33,110 nt of DNA, taken from Inquilinus limosus. GTDB taxonomy: Bacteria > Pseudomonadota > Alphaproteobacteria > DSM-16000 > Inquilinaceae. Below the pieces are notes generated by a model. It made no database searches. It saw nothing but the letters and a program-made list of their open reading frames with translations, and was not told the origin of the DNA. A program made the position numbers and the translations under genes. Below, piece by piece: positions 32,096-33,110 of the stretch (its first letter is position 1; every line of letters starts with the position of its first letter). The DNA is taken from contig NZ_NHON01000069.1 in NCBI RefSeq assembly GCF_002195995.1, forward strand, positions 1 to 33,110, written 5' to 3'.

Positions 32096-33110
32096 TCACC
32101 CCACCTGCTCCGCATGGTGGCACGCCACATCCCGGCCATCCACCGGCCGCAGCTCCGGCCGCTCGGCGCTGCACACATCCGTCGCGTACGGGCACCGGCG
32201 GTGGAAGGCGCAGCCCGGGGGCGGGTTCAGGGGCGAGGGCAGCTCGCCCTTCAGCACCACGCGCTCGGCCCGCTTGGCCTGGTCGACGAAGGGCGTCGAG
32301 GCCAAGAGCGCCTTGGTGTAGGGGTGGCGCGGATGGCGGAAGATCGCCTCCTTCGTGCCATGCTCCACCGGCCGGCCCAGATACATCACCACCAGATCGT
32401 CGGCGATGTGCTCCACCACCGACAGGCCGTGGCTGATGAACAGATAGGCCAGGCCGAACTCCTCCTGCAGATCCATCAGCAGGTTCAGCACCTGAGCCTG
32501 GATCGACACGTCCAGCGCCGACACCGGCTCGTCCGCCACCACCACCTTCGGCCGCAGCATCAGCGCCCGGGCGATGGCGATGCGCTGGCGCTGCCCGCCC
32601 GAGAACATGTGCGGATAGCGGTCGTAATGCTCCGGCCGCAGGCCGACCTTCGACAGCATCGCCTCGGCCGCGTGCCGCCGCTCCGGCGCCTTCATCGCGG
32701 TGTTGATCTTCAGCGGCTCCTCCAGGATCGCGCCCACCTTCTTGCGCGGGTTCAGCGAGCCGTAGGGGTCCTGGAACACGATCTGCACCGCGCTGCGCAG
32801 GCGGCGGCGCTGGGCGCCGTCGGCGGCGGCCACCGGGATGCCGTCGATGGTCAGCTCGCCGCCGGTCGGCGGCTCGATCATGGTGACGACACGGGCGAGG
32901 GTGGACTTGCCGCAGCCGCTCTCGCCGACCACGGCCAGGGTCTTGCCGGCCTGCAGCGAGAACGACATCTCGGTCAGGGCCCGCAGCGTCTGCGCCGCCT
33001 TGAAGGGCGAGGTCTTGACCTCGTAGAAGCGGCTGAGCTGCCGCGCCTCGACGACTGGAGTCTGGGCCGGGGCCCGGGCGGAGGAATCAGCGGGGGCCCG
33101 GGCCCCGGCC
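32096..33110 (-). CDS. Dipeptide/oligopeptide ABC transporter ATP-binding protein (DppF/OppF type), 5' partial
   Basis: At least 337 residues; the frame stays open to the window edge, so the start is outside. It carries Walker A GESGCGKST, Q-loop region VFQDPYGSLNPRKKVG, signature FSGGQRQRIAIARAL, Walker B VVADEPVSALD, switch His in LFISHGLSVVEH, and the oligopeptide-transporter C-terminal cysteine motif CAFHRRCPYATDVC. The ATPase energises import of peptides or similar solutes across the inner membrane and normally works with a DppD-type partner, which should lie just outside the window. The ATG at 32968 is internal: family-typical sequence (FYEVKTSPFKAAQTLRALTE) precedes it. Confidence 0.93.
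   Translation of the reverse strand, partial: AGARAPADSSARAPAQTPVVEARQLSRFYEVKTSPFKAAQTLRALTEMSFSLQAGKTLAVVGESGCGKSTLARVVTMIEPPTGGELTIDGIPVAAADGAQRRRLRSAVQIVFQDPYGSLNPRKKVGAILEEPLKINTAMKAPERRHAAEAMLSKVGLRPEHYDRYPHMFSGGQRQRIAIARALMLRPKVVVADEPVSALDVSIQAQVLNLLMDLQEEFGLAYLFISHGLSVVEHIADDLVVMYLGRPVEHGTKEAIFRHPRHPYTKALLASTPFVDQAKRAERVVLKGELPSPLNPPPGCAFHRRCPYATDVCSAERPELRPVDGRDVACHHAEQVG

Overview
The window is a chromosomal piece of a very GC-rich bacterium, most likely an alphaproteobacterium of the Rhodospirillales/Azospirillum-Inquilinus kind. That placement rests on base composition, the gene types, the dense REP-like intergenic palindromes and a Fur/Irr-like box at katG; no rRNA or tRNA is present to test it. 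Nearly all of the window is ordinary accessory metabolism, but positions of about 26,640 to 32,075 are visibly less GC-rich and carry a different class of genes.

Layout: (1) 1-2.4 kb, a GcvA-like LysR regulator divergent from a serine-hydroxymethyltransferase-like PLP enzyme. (2) 2.4-3.2 kb, a group III truncated haemoglobin framed by two inverted copies of a three-hairpin repeat. (3) 3.2-8.4 kb, minus strand: two membrane proteins, a phospholipid module (CDP-alcohol phosphatidyltransferase, CdsA-type cytidylyltransferase, PlsC-type acyltransferase; the first two resemble E. coli YnbA and YnbB), an LprI-like secreted protein, a YnfA-family protein and a CinA/PncC-type amidase. (4) 8.5-13.6 kb, a fumarylacetoacetase-family hydrolase, a flavin-binding oxidase-like protein, an SGNH hydrolase, a second LysR divergent from a secreted DUF1254/DUF1214 protein, and a DUF4112 protein. 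(5) 13.6-19.3 kb, katG and a P460-like/hexahaem c-type cytochrome. (6) 19.9-25.7 kb, an RTX-repeat protein, a SnoaL-like protein, a sugar C-methyltransferase-like protein and an isolated terminase with fused small-subunit-like domain. (7) 25.9-26.6 kb, a voltage-gated-type potassium channel.

The island (about 26.7-32.07 kb) is the unusual part. A compact minus-strand operon, with overlapping or coupled genes, encodes in order an acyl-carrier-protein-like protein, an XRE repressor-like protein, an ImmA/IrrE metallopeptidase carrying a C-terminal chagasin-like (I42) cysteine-protease-inhibitor domain, a propeptide-less papain-like cysteine peptidase, and a thymidylate-synthase-like protein. A dedicated AcpS phosphopantetheinyl transferase is divergent from the operon across a short repeat-rich operator region, and a double-MazG-like protein faces the operon from the other end. 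My reading is a regulated protease/inhibitor unit joined to a private carrier protein and nucleotide-processing enzymes, either a defence/conflict system or a small biosynthetic pathway. I know of no described system with this composition, but I cannot search for one.

The right end of the window returns to high GC with the 5'-truncated gene of a dipeptide/oligopeptide ABC transporter ATPase.
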